Numbered from the stretch's first letter, positions 1 to 11,600 are shown. The stretch: 64,000 nt of DNA from Heterocephalus glaber (GCF_000247695.1 NW_004624801.1:327658-391657); one strand, 5' to 3'. Made by a program: numbers and translations. The notes: generated from the sequence alone by a model not told the origin.

Positions 1-1600
1 TAAAGCCCTCAAAAAAATTAGACTCCTCAAATTTAAAGACCTAATCTAGACATAGGCATCTGAAATAAATAGACACTTCTCAGATGAAAAAGTACAAACA
101 GTCAAAAATACATGAAAAAAAATGTTTAACATCACTGGCCATTGGAGAAATGCAAATTAATACAACAGGGAGATTTCATCTCATTCCAGAAAGAATGGCT
201 ATCACCAAGAAATCAATCTATAACAATTGTGGGAAAGGCCCCTTGTTGCTTTTTCTACTTTGTGCACAACATGTTTTTTCTCCTCTGTAATGCCTGTTTG
301 CCATCCCTGCCCTGGAGTCAGCCAATTATGGACTGAAACCTCTACAAACTGTGAGCTAAACAACAGAACAGGCCAGAGGTAGGGGCTTCCAGGCCACCAT
401 TCCACTGCTCCCAGCCCAGAGGAAGGGGCTTCTGGGCCACCATCACCATTCCACTGCTCCCAGCCCAGAGGAGGTGAGCCACACGGGTGCCAACAGCAAC
501 CCCCCCACCCCGCCGTCAAAATGAGAAGACATGTAAACAAGTCTCAAAACCAGGCTTCCAGATAACCTACAGCAACACCAAAGGGAAGTGAGATGGAACA
601 CTCTGATACTCAACCACCTGGACTCCCTGAACTGGCAACAAAAGAGGATCTGGAAAAAATGAAATCAGAAATAATTTCTCCTATAACAGCAGAGATTGTG
701 CCTATAGTGCAAGACGTGACTAATTAATCTAGAGAGGACTGAGGAACATGATGGAATCCCAACATAGGAAACAAATGGAATCCATAAAACAGAAACAATT
801 GTGGGAAGGGCTGTGGGGAGAAAGGAATACTTTTTCCTTGTTGGTGAGGCATAAACTGGTTTAACAACTATGCAAATCAGTATTGAGATTCCTTAAAAAC
901 AAAAAATAAAATTCCATCTGACCCAGTTATTCTCCTTCTAGGTATCTTCCCAAAAGAGTTAAAGACATCACAGCACAGTGATGTATGCATACCCATGTTT
1001 ATAGCAGCATAATTCAGAATAGCTACATCTTGGTAGCAACCTATTTACCCATCAACAGATGAATGGATAAAGAAAATATAATATTTATACACAATGGAGT
1101 ACTACTCTGCCATAAAGAAGGATAATCTTCAGTTATTCGTAGGAAAACGGTTGCACCTTGACACTGTAATGTTAAGTGAAATAAAGTAGACTCACAAGCT
1201 TAAATATTTTATGGTTTCTCTTACATGAGAAACGCTATACATAAATACAGTGCAAAATAAAAACCAAAAAATAGTCACAAGAGAGAGAGGAAAAAGTTAC
1301 TGTAATCCATTAGGGACAGTGTATCTAAAAATGGATCTTGATTTAATATAATTGTCTTATGTGTTTTATATTTTTTTGGCCTCATAGGCTGGCCATTAAT
1401 TTAATCTGTATGTATGATAATTAACTTTACAAGGACATACAAAGTAAATAAGTAAATGATCAAATGCTGGTCCAAAAAAAATTTAAAGGGTGGGTGGATG
1501 GAAAGAGGAAAAATAGAATTGAGATGTGTTATGTACATGTAGCAATCCGGGACAAGGAATATAATCATTATGTACTGCAAACATTTACTAATAAAAATTA
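1..1600 (+). mobile_element. LINE-1 3' portion (end of ORF2 and 3' UTR), interrupted
   Basis: The sequence reads like the last part of mammalian L1: a 'catcactggccattggagaa' type motif near 130, the 'cccagttattctcc' segment near 920, 'gtttatagcagcataattca' near 998 and 'atggagtactactctgccat' near 1093. An A-rich end follows around 1570-1615. No long ORF survives, so the copy is dead. The body is split at 235/794 by a separate insertion. The same L1 segment recurs at 27.9-28.7 kb and on the minus strand at 35.2-36.2 kb, which supports the assignment. The 5' limit lies outside the window. Confidence 0.85.
236..793 (+). mobile_element. Composite insertion inside the L1 (LTR-like piece, tandem repeats, L1 ORF1-like piece)
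   Basis: A 558-bp block is flanked by a 14-bp direct repeat, AACAATTGTGGGAA, at 222-235 and 794-807, as expected for a target-site duplication. From left to right it holds a piece sharing 'ctacaaactgtgagctaaa' with the LTR at 31.8 kb (about 260-355), then GC-rich tandem units at 373-415, 416-464 and a partial third from 465 (period 43-49 bp), then a stretch from 593 to 727 with a 44-codon frame containing KEDLEKMKSEI. That frame resembles the coiled-coil start of an L1 ORF1. The end is A-rich. Assignment of the last part to L1 ORF1 is inference. Confidence 0.55.
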
Positions 1601-1841
1601 AAAATTTTAAAAAATGAGAAAAATGGCAGAGAAAATGCTTAAAAATGTATAAGACTGACAGAGACAATTTTGTGCATCAAGAAACAGTGACAAGTATGTG
1701 GGTTGCTCATTTGTTTTGTTGAATGTTTATGCCAAATTTAAAATGTGCTGACTTAGTGGGGTTTTCTTGAACCTGTACAAAGACCTAGAAAGTTGAGGCC
1801 TAAAAGCATATTCTACTAGTCAAAGTAGATTAAGAAGCATC

Positions 1842-1923
1842 TTTTTTTTTTGGTACCAGGGATCAAACTCAGGTCCTTCCATTTACGAGGCAGGCGGTGG
1901 AACCACTGAGCTAAATCCCGGCC
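1842..1923 (-). mobile_element. ID-type tRNA-derived SINE
   Basis: Read on the minus strand this has the ID head, a box A-like 'tagctcagtgg' and a box B-like 'gagttTgatccc', then an A-run (the poly-T at 1842-1851 on the plus strand). Flanking near-repeats 'aagaagcatctttt' and 'aagaaccatctttt' look like a slightly diverged target-site duplication. Confidence 0.85.
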
Positions 1924-1938
1924 CAAGAACCATCTTTT

Positions 1939-3946
1939 TAGGTGGGAGTTTAGTAGAGGAGGGAGGATATAAAAAAGTGCTGATAAGGATTGGATTGGCT
2001 GATCCTAGTGACTTTTTCTCTTTCAACTCTACCCAAGGGATGAAGTAAGTCACGGACAGTGCCTCTTAGGGCTTTTATAAAAGTCTGTATTTTACACAAA
2101 ACTTGATGACATTCTGGGCACTAGCCTGTGATTAGACCTTGTCCTTTACTGCAGTCTATAAAAAGAATCCATGCAAAGAATCATAATTTTTCCCCGAATT
2201 TTGCCATTAATTACCTAGTAAAATAGACTTTATCTGATTCAGCATTTACCTTTGGACTTTGTATTCCACAATTTTGTAATTATGTATGGTCTTTCCATTC
2301 TCAATTTAAAAACAGTAGTTTTAAATTCAATAGAAATAATAACCACTGACAATTTCTAGAGAGCAACATGCAACCAAGTAAATAGAAAAGTAGGAAGATT
2401 GTGAATATTTGTAATGGACTTGATGGATGCAAGATGATTAAGGCATTAGGACAATTTAAAGGCTGAGTTTTCATCCTAAAAAATACAAATGTGAAATATT
2501 GAGTTTATCAGTTGAAAAAATGTTAAAATTGACATTCATAAATGCTGTTTTTATCTAGCCATTTTGTCAAAAGGATCACCATAAATTTCTTCACTTATTG
2601 TGTAGAGCAAGAAACACGTAAAACAGAATATGATGAGTTTGGTTATGATCTGACATTTGCTCAAAGACATTTATCTCTAAAAATGCATTATTTACATGGT
2701 TGGAGAATCAGAGAATAGATCAATAAATTGTGTGAACCCAGCAGAGTCTGAATGGTTATTCCTGGATAAACTGAAATGAATTACCATACTAATGGACCAC
2801 ATCAGAAGATGTGGTCAGAAGATGTGAGTTTGAGTAGAATTCTCATAATTCTTAACTTTTAATCTCTGAAACAGTTACATTGTTCAGCAACAAATTTTCT
2901 ACAAACTCAACTTTGCTTGCTTGTAACTTGTTTAATTGAAAATTCATTCCTTGATTGGCACATTTTAGAAGGTTCTTTAAAAATGCCTTGTTTATAGTAG
3001 TTGGTGCCACCACTGGAATTCACAATGTTGCCAACTGAATGCCATTTCAAATAAAAACTTTTTTCTTTTGGCAGCAGAAAATATCAGAATCACACAGTGG
3101 CTCCTGATTTACGAACTGTATTTTCTAACTCTCAGCCTGACACAATATGTGCAGTTCCGTAAAAAGAATTGAGTTGGAAGCATTTAACAAGAAAATTATT
3201 CTATCACTAAATCTGTTCTTTCATTAGAAATCATATGGTGCATTAATTATAAGTCCCCCTTCTCATGCCTCTGTGATCAGTTAGAAGACAGACTGAGAAT
3301 CCCATAGCGGTGTTTGCCTTGATTTTTAAAGTGAACTTCCAATGACCAATGAATAGAGGGTGTCATGGACAAAATTTGTGAAAATATTTTACATTGCAAT
3401 TTCCAGTAAGCATTTGGCAGGCCTGGGTCATATCCTGAAACTATACAACTGTCTCCCTGAAAACACAGTTGAACTGCTGGTGAAGGAAAGATGTAACTGC
3501 TCAGACTAGATCGGGTGGATGGGTGGGTGAAGTAGCCAGCAGGCAGGCAGGTGGGCAGACAGAAGCCCATGCATGCTGTGCAGGATTTCTGGCTGTGGGC
3601 AGAGTCTAGCTTTGTAAATGATATGTTAAACAAAGAGTTTATTGTAAAGTGGGCCTGATCCCTGGAGATAGACAAAAATGATTCTTTTTCACTGGGACAT
3701 TTACTCTTTCTGCCGTTTTCCAGCAGGGATTGGTTTCCCCAGTTGGTTCAAGGGATCTCAAGGACAGGAGCAGTATTCATTCATGCTGCATTTTCTCTGA
3801 GGCAAGATCCTCTTGTATAATGTCTCTTCCTTCATTTTCTGTCTCCCTTCTCGCAAAGGTAGATTATCTAGAACATATATTCTAAAACAGCAAATCATTA
3901 TAAGGGCTGTTGTTACTTCTCTCTTTTTTTTACAAAAAGTAAGAAG
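1939..3946. other. Gene-free stretch upstream of KCNJ16
   Basis: I see no recognisable coding exon or repeat family here. Only short local features are present: a 9-bp-stem palindrome near 2795-2816 followed by a repeat of 'cagaagatgtg', and a run of 'ggtg/caggcagg' steps at 3520-3560. In other mammals KCNJ16 has several alternative 5' noncoding exons, so undetected noncoding exons are possible. Confidence 0.5.
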
Positions 3947-3956
3947 AGGCAATTTT

Positions 3957-4054
3957 AGGGCTGGGGATTTAGCTCAGTGGTTTTGCCACCTGCCTTGCAA
4001 GTGCAAGGTCCTGAGTTCAATCCCTGGTACCAAAGAAAAAGAAAAGAAAAGAAA
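3957..4054 (+). mobile_element. ID-type tRNA-derived SINE
   Basis: Full ID body with box A 'tagctcagtgg' and box B 'gagttcaatccc', ending in a (GAAAA)n tail. A perfect 10-bp duplication AGGCAATTTT sits at 3947-3956 and 4055-4064. Confidence 0.92.
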
Positions 4055-4529
4055 AGGCAATTTTGACCTTGAATTTTAATGTGTACTTCTAGACTTAAGC
4101 TGGGCAGTGCACTGGTCTGTAACTGGATTCTGAAACTGGTAAAAACAAACAAACAATATATGTGTGCTATTTTGGTCTTTTAAAGACTGAATTTGGAGGG
4201 AGAAAAATCATTTTGCATAGCAGTGACTGTGAACACATCAGAGAAGCACTGAGTAACTGGAGAAAAGGACCCGATTGTATTGTAGTATGCTTCCTTTAAG
4301 AGGGAAACGAGATTAGCAACTTTGGCAAATTTTCGGCTTCTATTTAGAAAGAAAGAGAAGAGATGCCAGTGTCCAAAAAAAAAAAGGATGAATGTTATTA
4401 GACAAAGGCAGAAGCAACTTTACACCTTACTGAAAGCTTACCTCGGAGTGGTTTTAACTCCTCTGGGGTTAAGGAACACTTTCTATTTCCAATCACAACT
4501 AAGGTAGAGTTAGGGAAAAAGGAGTTTAA

Positions 4530-4626
4530 TCAGAAGTAGATGCCCCTTGCCAGTTTTGTTCTGTCCTGGGAAATACGCAAGGAAGAAAACCTGTGCAGAA
4601 GACAGAAGAAGCAACAGGTGCCACAG
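4530..4626 (+). other. KCNJ16: Candidate noncoding 5' exon of KCNJ16 (start not resolved)
   Basis: A strong donor, CCACAG|GTAAGG, lies at 4626/4627, about 520 bp before the acceptor of the coding exon. KCNJ16 is known to have noncoding 5' exons in mammals, and the purine-rich segment before this donor fits one. The exon start is not visible and no TATA box or CpG island is seen nearby; the start given is arbitrary. RNA data would decide this. Confidence 0.4.
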
Positions 4627-5145
4627 GTAAGGGATTATTTATTTTAGGAACCACTGTGTAAGTTCCACTATGAACAAAGGTAGAGACTCTTTTTTGCATC
4701 CTTTTTAAAGGAAAATCATTTGATGTTGGTAATCTGAAAGCTTATAGGGCTGTTAGACAAATACCTGAACTATATTTTGCCTTTGTATACTGTGGGTTAC
4801 TTTGCTTTCTAAACGCTCTCATAGAAAAAGCATCTATAAAAATAAAGCAAATGTTTTCTATGTCCAGTCAAAAAAAATGTAGGGAGACAGCATTTGCGAT
4901 AATCATAGTTTTTAGTCAAGCCTTGTGCATATCAAAAATGTTATTTTCCTTAATTGCATATTTTGTTCCTGTAATGACTGAGTTGAATTCTAAACAAATG
5001 AGGAATCAATACTGAATGTCTCTATGGTTCAAATGAAGTCTTCGCTACTTTACATGGCATAAAACTGCTCTGAATTTAGTAAACTGCTACAAAGATAGAA
5101 ACTGAAAGCTAACGTGTGTTACATATTCTTTCTTCTAATTTTTAG
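4627..5145 (+). other. KCNJ16: Candidate last 5' UTR intron of KCNJ16
   Basis: It runs from the GTAAGG donor to a good acceptor: a pyrimidine-rich stretch 'ttctttcttctaatttttag' ending at 5145. The acceptor is better supported than the donor, because it precedes the coding exon by only 94 bases. If a different upstream exon is used, only the acceptor end of this entry holds. Confidence 0.45.
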
Positions 5146-5239
5146 GTTTTAACTGAAAACTCAAATTAACAAATAATACCACACCTAGCACTATTACTAC
5201 TACAAAACTCACCTGAATGCCCTAAGAGCATAAGCAAGA
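5146..5239 (+). other. KCNJ16: 5' UTR part of the KCNJ16 coding exon
   Basis: This lies between the predicted splice acceptor at 5144-5145 and the start codon at 5240. It contains one upstream AUG, the minimal uORF at 5217-5225. Confidence 0.6.
5217..5225 (+). promoter_or_regulatory. Two-codon upstream ORF (Met-Pro-stop)
   Basis: ATG CCC TAA ends 14 bases before the KCNJ16 start codon. It lies in the part of the leader that all transcripts using the 5145 acceptor must carry. Such a short uORF close to the main start may lower initiation or allow only limited reinitiation. Its effect is inference. Confidence 0.6.
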
Positions 5240-6490
5240 ATGAGCTACTACGGCAGCAGTTATCGGAGTGCGAATGTGGACGCCAAATACCCAGGGTATC
5301 CGCCAGAAAACATGATAGGTGAGAAGAGAAGAGCAAGAAGACGTCTGCTCCACAAAGATGGTAGCTGTAATGTATACTTCAAGCACATTTTTGGAGAATG
5401 GGGGAGCTACGTGGTTGACATTTTCACCACTCTTGTGGACACCAAATGGCGCCATATGTTTGTGATATTTTCTTTATCTTATATTCTCTCCTGGTTGATT
5501 TTTGGCTCCATCTTTTGGCTCATAGCCTTTCATCACGGAGACCTGTTAAATGATCCAGACATCACACCATGTGTGGACAACGTGCATTCTTTCACAGCAG
5601 CATTTCTATTCTCCCTTGAGACCCAGACCACCATTGGATATGGCTACCGTTGTGTCACTGAAGAGTGCTCCATGGCAGTGCTCATGGTGATCCTTCAGTC
5701 CATCCTCAGTTGCATCATAAACACCTTCATCATTGGAGCAGCCTTGGCTAAAATGGCAACTGCACGGAAGAGAGCCCAGACCATTCGTTTTAGCTACTTT
5801 GCACTCATAGGCATGAGAGACGGGAAGCTATGTCTCATGTGGCGCATTGGTGACTTCCGACCAAACCATGTGGTAGAAGGAACAGTTAGAGCTCAGCTTC
5901 TTCGCTACACAGAAGACAGCGAAGGGCGAATGACGATGGCATTTAAAGACCTCAAATTAGTCAATGACCAGATCATTTTGGTGACACCAGTCACTGTCAT
6001 TCATGAAATTGACTGTGAGAGTCCTCTGTATGCCCTTGACCGAAAAGCAGTGGCCAAAGATAATTTTGAGATTTTGGTGACATTTATCTATACTGGTGAT
6101 TCTACTGGGACATCTCACCAGTCTAGAAGTTCTTATGTCCCCCGGGAGATCCTCTGGGGCCACAGATTTAATGATATCTTGGAAGTAAAGAGAAAGTATT
6201 ACAAAGTGAACTGCTTACAGTTTGAGGGAAGTGTGGAAGTGTATGCCCCCTTTTGCAGTGCCAAACAATTGGACTGGAAAGACCAGCAGCTCCACAATAT
6301 GGAGAAAGCATCCCCAGTCCGAGGATCCTGCACATCAGACACCAATGGATCATTTAGTGCAGTTGCCATTGTCAGTAGCTGTGAAAACCCTGAGGAGAAT
6401 GCCACTTCTGTCACTGATGAGTATAAGGATCCACCTTATCAGAAAGCTTTCCTGACTTTACGTAGAATTTCTATGGAATCCCAGATGTAA
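5240..6490 (+). CDS. KCNJ16: Kir5.1, inward-rectifier potassium channel subunit
   Basis: An intact single-exon frame of 416 codons encodes Kir5.1, which pairs chiefly with Kir4.1 (KCNJ10) or Kir4.2 in the basolateral membrane of renal tubule cells and in glia, and makes the channel very sensitive to internal pH. Visible parts: N-terminal cytoplasmic domain to about residue 71 with the basic run KRRARRR (29-35); membrane helix M1 about 72-97; pore loop with filter TIGYG (131-135); extracellular cysteines C111 and C143; M2 about 144-170; and a large cytoplasmic Ig-like domain from about 178. The rectification position in M2 is N161, not an acid. The protein ends SMESQM. The start is supported by A at -3 and by the family's MSYYGSSY N terminus. 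From memory the human protein has 418 residues and an RRRS cluster near residue 370; here the tail reads DTNGSFSAV. Confidence 0.98.
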   Translation: MSYYGSSYRSANVDAKYPGYPPENMIGEKRRARRRLLHKDGSCNVYFKHIFGEWGSYVVDIFTTLVDTKWRHMFVIFSLSYILSWLIFGSIFWLIAFHHGDLLNDPDITPCVDNVHSFTAAFLFSLETQTTIGYGYRCVTEECSMAVLMVILQSILSCIINTFIIGAALAKMATARKRAQTIRFSYFALIGMRDGKLCLMWRIGDFRPNHVVEGTVRAQLLRYTEDSEGRMTMAFKDLKLVNDQIILVTPVTVIHEIDCESPLYALDRKAVAKDNFEILVTFIYTGDSTGTSHQSRSSYVPREILWGHRFNDILEVKRKYYKVNCLQFEGSVEVYAPFCSAKQLDWKDQQLHNMEKASPVRGSCTSDTNGSFSAVAIVSSCENPEENATSVTDEYKDPPYQKAFLTLRRISMESQM

Positions 6491-8660
6491 TCCCAGATCG
6501 AGGAGGGCTAGCACTTGATCTAGTTACCTTCCAGCCAATCATCTTAAGGCAAGTAGTTGAAACGATGCCTTTTAAAAGTAATATGCCTATGTTGTATGAT
6601 GATGGCAGTAAGTAGAATAGGATAAACTTGGTAAAGGATAATCTACATTTTCCATAGTTTTTTATTATTAAAAATTTTTGCTAGAAAATTTTGTGTTAGG
6701 AATGCTATTAAGAAGTCTGGTTGATTAAACTTCATCTTTTATTCGCTTATATCCTGGTGTCTTCAATTAGAAATGTGATATTCAGTAGTAAGAGGTAAAG
6801 GCAAGATGCTGAAATTAAAAAAAAATAGGAAGACTGGTAAGCTAGGATAAATTACAAGTTTTAAAGTCTATAAAAATTGAAAATAGATAGTAATTTCTTA
6901 TAAAAAGCATCTAATCAAGACATGCAAAGTATACATTTATCACTGTAACATTGAGACATGAAGCTGTGACACCAATAGGTTGTGAGTCACTATATTGCCT
7001 CTTAAAGTTTCTTGTTATTAACAAGCATAGTGGTTGTGAAATTGATAATCCCACCAATTCAGAGAATTCTTCCACTGCCATTTGTTCTGGTAATGATTAA
7101 TGATTAGTCAGTGCTAGAAGCATTTCTTTTTGCTAAATCATGGCAGAAGAAAAATTAACATCATTATTTACTACAATATTTTTCTCTTAAATATCTTCCT
7201 TGACTCCAACAAATGGGGAACAGAAATAAGATCATGACCTTTCTGAATTCCTGTGTCAACCTCCCACTTTTCTGAAGGACATGGTACAAAGACAGAATCA
7301 TACACGTGGGTTGAGGGGATGGATAGCAACTGGAAACATCTTCAGCCCACTGAAGAAGAAATATTGTTTACCTGTGTCCTAAAAGGTTGCAATGCTGTGT
7401 GCTATATAAGGGTTAGAGCACTCTACCTGAGAATGGTTGGGGAAGAAGGAGGGAATTATTTATGCTCAGAAGCAGTTATTTATGCCTCCTTTCTTCGTCC
7501 CTTTATATAGACATAAATGACTCAAATTGTAGATTTTAAGAAACTTGTTGAACTTGGATCAATTGGATTGTTTTGTGAAATATGATACAATTAAGGTGAT
7601 TAAATGAGTAATTTGAATGCTATGGGTGTGCTTAATTTTAGGACATGAGATAAATTTTTATTTTCTATTTCCAGCTTACAAGATGTTTGACCATGTTTAA
7701 GCACAAACCCAATCACATATGAGTGAAGAGTTACTTTAAGCTTTATAAATAGCAGTTATTAGCTAGATTTGGAATTTTTTGTGTGCTTTTCTGCTGTCAC
7801 TGAGCTGGCAATAAGTTTATGTTGCAGTTTTTGTTTGCTTATTTTATTTAAAATACACATACACACAATTCTGCTTTTTTTGTAAAAGCCAGCCTCTCCC
7901 CCCGCCTCTGTCTTTCTCAACTGAACCAAACAAATAAACTGAACAAAATGATCTAATCCAAGATTACCAAGTAAAGTACACATAAGTATGTAAATTGCTT
8001 TTCTTTTATTTTCTTCTTTATCTTCTCCCTCCCTCCCTCCCTTCAACTTTCTTTCTTTTCGTTTTATCTTTTACCGAAGAGCTGTACTGCTAATTTTTAA
8101 AGGAACATGTGCAAATCTCTCCTTTTTATTGTTTTATGAATAAGAAGTTTGTTCAGGTCATAGGTTGCAAAATTGTCCAGAACCTTAATTTTAGAATACT
8201 AGTAATGCACTTTGTTTCTGTCTTGCTTCAGTAATGTAAATTCCATTTTTAAATCACACATACTTTATAGATTTAGATTTTGTAGCAGCAATCAGTTGAG
8301 AAAATGAGAGTTACAGTCTTCAGCGTAGCGTACAATCACCAGCACAACAATTAAAAAGGGTTTTATCCCTCTTTTTAGTCCATTCAACTCACATTAGTTT
8401 CATTTCACTGTGCTTTGCCTCCTGGCCGGTGTCTATCCATGTTACCTGGCCTGACCACATAAGAATGTAGGCATTGATAGCCAATTAAATGCATTCTATA
8501 GAGCTACATGCCTCCACAAGCAGATCCCTGTATATGGAACGGAGTGTAAAATTAGCATTCATGTGGAGTATTTATCTTTAAATTTCTGGTATAAATTTAT
8601 AACATACCTTGAAACCCCCAATGAGTTACTTAATAATAAAGATCTTAATCCAAAAAGTGT
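6491..8660 (+). other. KCNJ16: 3' UTR of KCNJ16 (end predicted)
   Basis: This AT-rich region has no repeats that I recognise and no coding frame worth keeping. AATAAA occurs at 7933-7938 and 8635-8640. The second is followed by a GT-rich stretch ('gtgtgtgcatatacg') and is my preferred end. The choice rests on motifs only. Confidence 0.5.
8635..8640 (+). terminator. Candidate KCNJ16 poly(A) signal
   Basis: AATAAA is followed about 20 bases on by a GT-rich element. An alternative AATAAA lies at 7933-7938. Confidence 0.4.
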
Positions 8661-11600
8661 GTGCATATACGTTTATTCTCTGCAGTGTAAATCCTATTAG
8701 CTGAGAAGAAGAACTCTGCCTCATATATTTAGAACACAGGCAGCATTGTTAACCATTTTTATGGTTTTAACAGCTTGTAGAAGAGCTATATCTGAAATAA
8801 CAATTAGTTGCTTCTGTAAGCATTACACAAAGGCTGTGTGCCTAGGGACATTTCTAGTTTTAAAAGATCCATTGAGGATGGGATGTAGTAGAATATTTTT
8901 TCTCTTATGCCATCTATTTTTTCCGTGATTATGAAATTATTCACTGGAGTGAATTACATGGCATATAGATTGTGGCATGACGGCTTTGCTCCACAGTGTG
9001 CTGTGGGCTGTGAACAGGGCTATGGGGAAGTGAATAAGCCCAGAGTGAAGGGAAAACTGTTTCCCTGCAACATCAAGTCACTAAGCGCTATTAGGTGTTT
9101 GGCCAAGATACACTTTGTCCCCACAACAAGACAATGAGATGTGTATTGCAAATTCCCTTTTCATCAAATGTCCAGTTCTTTTTAACAAATTCCTCAGACG
9201 GCAGTGTGCTCAAATTTAAAAAATAAAAATTTCACCTGTGCTCCCCATTTCCCCTGTGAGTGGGGGTGAAGTGAGGCGAAGTGGCATTGTTTCGACCCAC
9301 ATAGTGTCAGCAGGAACCTCTGCACAGGGTTTTTTTAAAAAGCTCTTCGATCAGGGCTGACTTAGCTGACACAAATCTATTACTGTCTGTTCATGTTCTC
9401 CTCATTTGGACCTGAGATTTGACCTCTGGTGTGAGAGGGTACATCAAGGACAATTCCTATAGGGGGAAATGGAAAGACAGGGGAAACTGCACCCCTGGAT
9501 TACGCATCTCCAGACTTCTGCATGAGTGAAAATGAATGTGTTCTCAAACTGACCCTGTGAGCAACATGTCAGAAGCAATTGCCTAGAAAACAAGGCTGGC
9601 AAGAAAAAAATGATGTACAGTTTAACTGCAACTTGCACATGAAATTTGATGGGCTCAGTCACTATGGAAGCAACCTATTTTTCTGGGGAGTTGAGAAAAT
9701 GCCACTTTTACTGTAAAACAAACACAAAGGAATTGCTTCGGGTCTATAAATCCCTCTAGGTACCGGTGGTGGCTGGGAGACCTTCATTAAAGGATTGATC
9801 AGGCCTGCTGTGGGCTGTCCTTTATCTTCTTCCTTCTCTACAGAAGAATTATAGGTATTCACTGCTTTAAAGGGACTTTCCCTAGGACTAATGATCTGAA
9901 ATCAAACCAGGCTGCAGGTAAAGCAAGCCTGGAAATACTTGGGGAATAAAAACAAAAACAAAAACAAAAACAAAGAATCTCTGCTCATGGCATCTCAGGA
10001 GACTCCAGCCAGATCAGATACATCAATTTAGATCATTTGAGGGGACATTACAATCACACTAGGAACTTAAATCCTTACTGCGAATATTCCTATTTTTTCA
10101 TTTTCGAGTTGAAGGCTGAGATATGTGTATAGAGGATTCTCTAGACCACTCCTGTGTAGATGCTGAGTCTCCAAATTCTACCCAGCTTAAAATATTCTAT
10201 TAGTCTCATCCATGACAGGCCTGGATGCTGTTATTATGAATGTCTTTCCTGTGTTTCTTAAGGTAAGGTTCACCTGAAGAGTTCTAGAACCTTCACACCT
10301 ACACCGTAGTCTTCTAAATCACAAAGCCTTGCCTTCCCTCTAAAGTCAGCGTGGCCTCTTTCTCTCTCTCATTTTCACTTTTAAAGGAGCTGCATGACCA
10401 ATTTTTAGGAAAACAAAATCCAATTACCACATGCAAAATGCAAGTGGGGGTCACCCGGAGTACACAAACAGATCACGCAGCAGAGAAATTGGCAAATTCT
10501 AAGATTCTCCTGGATATGAGGTTTATAAAAACAAAATCTAGTACCTGAGAGTCACTTTGGATGAATCTGTGAGCAGAGAATAAGCAAGGCTCCAAGCAGG
10601 GCATTTTCCGAAAAAGACACATTTATAGTGTCACTGGGAAACCATTGTTAGGCTGCATTGTTTTGAAACTTTTGGAAGAAAAATCTGAACTTCCCAACTG
10701 CTTCTTTTACTATTCTTGGTTCACTAAAGCAGCTTAGTAGAGTCCTCTTAGAACTCTGTGGTTGGAGCTTAAGATTAAGCTCTAAGGCCTATTGCCTTTG
10801 GCCTCATGATGCCGTCCCAAAGGCCCTTCTTTGAGAATGTCCACGCCTGCAGTTTAGGATCATTTGGGCAGAGTTCGGAGGCTTAGTTTAACACACCCAA
10901 AGTTCAATATCCTTGAACTTGAAAGCACCCTTTGAACTTCCATAAATTCTCAGTTGTGGGGTAGTTAACAAGGAAAATAAGATACATACACTGATAAAAA
11001 TATAACCTATTGTCTTTTGCTGTTTGGTCTCATTGATTTATGAATACTGAAAAGTAAAAGGATACCATGTCAAGAGTCTGTCCCTCACCCATGGAAGGAA
11101 AGCTGGATGGAGCTTGATAGTCTTCTAAATAAATAAGGCAATCTGTACCTGTTGAAACTCATCATAGGCTGTGGATGGAAGCTTTGAAGACTCCCCAGGC
11201 TGCAGAGAAATGGATTAATTATTTTAAATATTTCAGCATGCCTGATGGATAATAACCCAGGTTGTCTTCCTAAATTACATAGCCAAAGAATGCTTTTTTT
11301 CTCCACTGCTATTATTTACCACCAGGGACTATAAAACATCCTTAATCACTCTCTAAGCAACGTGAACTTGAGACAGAGAGAGTCTCAGGAGACTTAGTCA
11401 CTGTGAAAATGGCTTTCCAGAATATTATCAAAAACCTTCAAATGTTCACATCAAGTACTTCAATCACATGCAACATTCACAGAGGTTAAAGTCATTTATT
11501 TGAATTAGAAACACAAGTTGGAGATCAATAATTTATTGTGTTGTTGGTTGATTTTTTGACTTCAGTTTTTGCCTGGGGAAGGGACTCTAGCCATGAGGGG

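Noticed and set aside
202..540. 112-codon minus-strand frame
   Set aside because: It runs antisense through a composite transposon and its tandem repeats; the W/G/P-rich product has no family motif.
3957..4030. tRNA gene
   Set aside because: Box A and box B are tRNA-like, but the sequence is an ID SINE with a tail and target-site duplication and does not form a proper tRNA acceptor stem.
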